Shown here in pieces: positions 5,625 through 6,152 of a stretch of 6,152 nt of DNA (position 1 is the first letter of the stretch; each line of letters opens with the position of its first letter). This stretch comes from DAOTZS01 sp034434335. Lineage in GTDB: Bacteria; Chloroflexota; Anaerolineae; CG2-30-64-16. The stretch lies in the NCBI GenBank assembly GCA_034434335.1, contig DAOTZS010000274.1, forward strand, positions 1 through 6,152, in the 5' to 3' direction. Under the pieces are notes generated by a model. That model made no database searches. It was not told the origin of the DNA and worked only from the letters and a program-made list of their open reading frames with translations. The position numbers were made by a program, and so were the translations under genes.

Positions 5625-6152
5625 ATGAGCGTGCTTGACCTTTTCAACCTCGTTCACCAGGTTGCCGTTGTCACGGGCGCGGCGCGCGGCCTGGGCCGGC
5701 AGGCCGCGCTGGCGCTGGCCGAGGCCGGGGCCGACGTGGCCATCTGCGATCTGTTGGAGGAGGAAGGCCGGCGCACGGAAGCCGAGATCGCCGGCCTGGG
5801 CCGGCGTTCCTATTTCGCCAGGGTAGATGTGGCCCGCCCTGAGGAGATCGAACGGTTCGTCCAGGAGGTAATCAGCCGGCTGGGGAAGATTGACATCCTG
5901 GTAAACAATGCGGGGATGCCCTCCGACGGCCTCTCCCTGGAAGATGAGCCCGACGAAGCCTGGCAACGCATGATAGAGACAAATCTGTCCAGCATGTTCT
6001 ATTTCGGGAAACGGGTGGCACAACATATGATCGCCCGGGGCCAGGGGGGTGTCATCATCAACATGGCCTCGATCAACTCGCTGGTGATCAGCAATATCTT
6101 CCCGCGCCATAACGTGCCGTACTGCGTGGCCAAAGCCGGCGTTGCCCAGTTG
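5625..6152 (+). CDS. Second short-chain dehydrogenase/reductase (3' truncated)
   Basis: The frame is open from ATG 5625 to the window end, giving 176 residues of a classical SDR; about 70-90 C-terminal residues should follow. It shows TGAARGLG (17-24), a beta-2 end with acidic Asp42 (AICDLL) that favours NAD(H), NNAG (94-97), catalytic-region Asn120 (TNLSS), Ser149 or Ser152 in MASINS, and Tyr166 and Lys170 in YCVAK. The Ser-Tyr stretch contains an extra loop (NIFPRHN), so Ser149 is 17 residues from Tyr rather than the usual about 13. The start has GAGGG at 5616-5620 four bases upstream and lies 7 bases after the aldolase stop, so it is in the same operon. It is different from the SDR at 795 and not a recent duplicate. 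Gluconate 5-dehydrogenase or KduD-like roles are possible, but the substrate is not readable. Confidence 0.9.
   Translation, partial: MSVLDLFNLVHQVAVVTGAARGLGRQAALALAEAGADVAICDLLEEEGRRTEAEIAGLGRRSYFARVDVARPEEIERFVQEVISRLGKIDILVNNAGMPSDGLSLEDEPDEAWQRMIETNLSSMFYFGKRVAQHMIARGQGGVIINMASINSLVISNIFPRHNVPYCVAKAGVAQL

Noticed and set aside
4726..5647. Long minus-strand frames over the MITE and aldolase gene
   Set aside because: They are shadows of the aldolase gene on the + strand and run into the MITE only because stops are rare in GC-rich DNA; no transposase motifs are seen.

Overview
The window is a GC-rich, tightly packed bacterial stretch with every gene on the + strand. Four of the five visible start codons are GTG. 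It holds a W-pterin aldehyde:ferredoxin oxidoreductase (AOR) next to sugar and sugar-acid enzymes, which suggests an anaerobic or facultative bacterium. Gene style fits Chloroflexota (Anaerolineae-like) or a similar uncultured lineage, but this is an inference from style and not proven. Both ends are cut: the first gene lacks its N-terminus and the last lacks its C-terminus.

Layout. 1-798: C-terminal 265 residues of an AOR-family protein. 795-1646: a complete short-chain dehydrogenase (SDR), overlapping the AOR stop by 4 bases. 1647-1924: a 278-base gap with one GC-rich hairpin and no convincing gene. 1925-2908: a galactose-mutarotase-like (aldose 1-epimerase) protein. 2927-4660: a 577-residue protein of the tagaturonate epimerase (UxaE) family. 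4661-4942: a gap that contains a 207-bp non-coding mobile element (MITE) with perfect 14-bp terminal inverted repeats and a perfect 8-bp target-site duplication. 4943-5617: a small transaldolase / fructose-6-phosphate-aldolase-like (TalC/FSA) protein. 5625-6152: a second SDR, cut by the window end.

How the genes may work together. A mutarotase acts on free reducing sugars, UxaE-type enzymes epimerise non-phosphorylated ketouronates, and SDRs commonly interconvert sugars, lactones and keto-acids. The aldolase keeps its Schiff-base lysine but seems to have lost the residues that hold the substrate phosphate. AOR enzymes oxidise aldehydes to acids using ferredoxin. This combination is consistent with a non-phosphorylated sugar or sugar-acid breakdown route, in which aldol cleavage gives an aldehyde that the AOR oxidises. 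That scheme is a hypothesis from context.

The strongest direct sequence observation is the MITE. Its ends (GTAA...) and 8-bp duplication match the IS66-family pattern. The duplicated target is AGGGAGGA, the Shine-Dalgarno sequence of the aldolase gene, so the insertion split the leader while leaving a full copy of the ribosome-binding site next to the start codon. The element's interior is a chain of hairpins.
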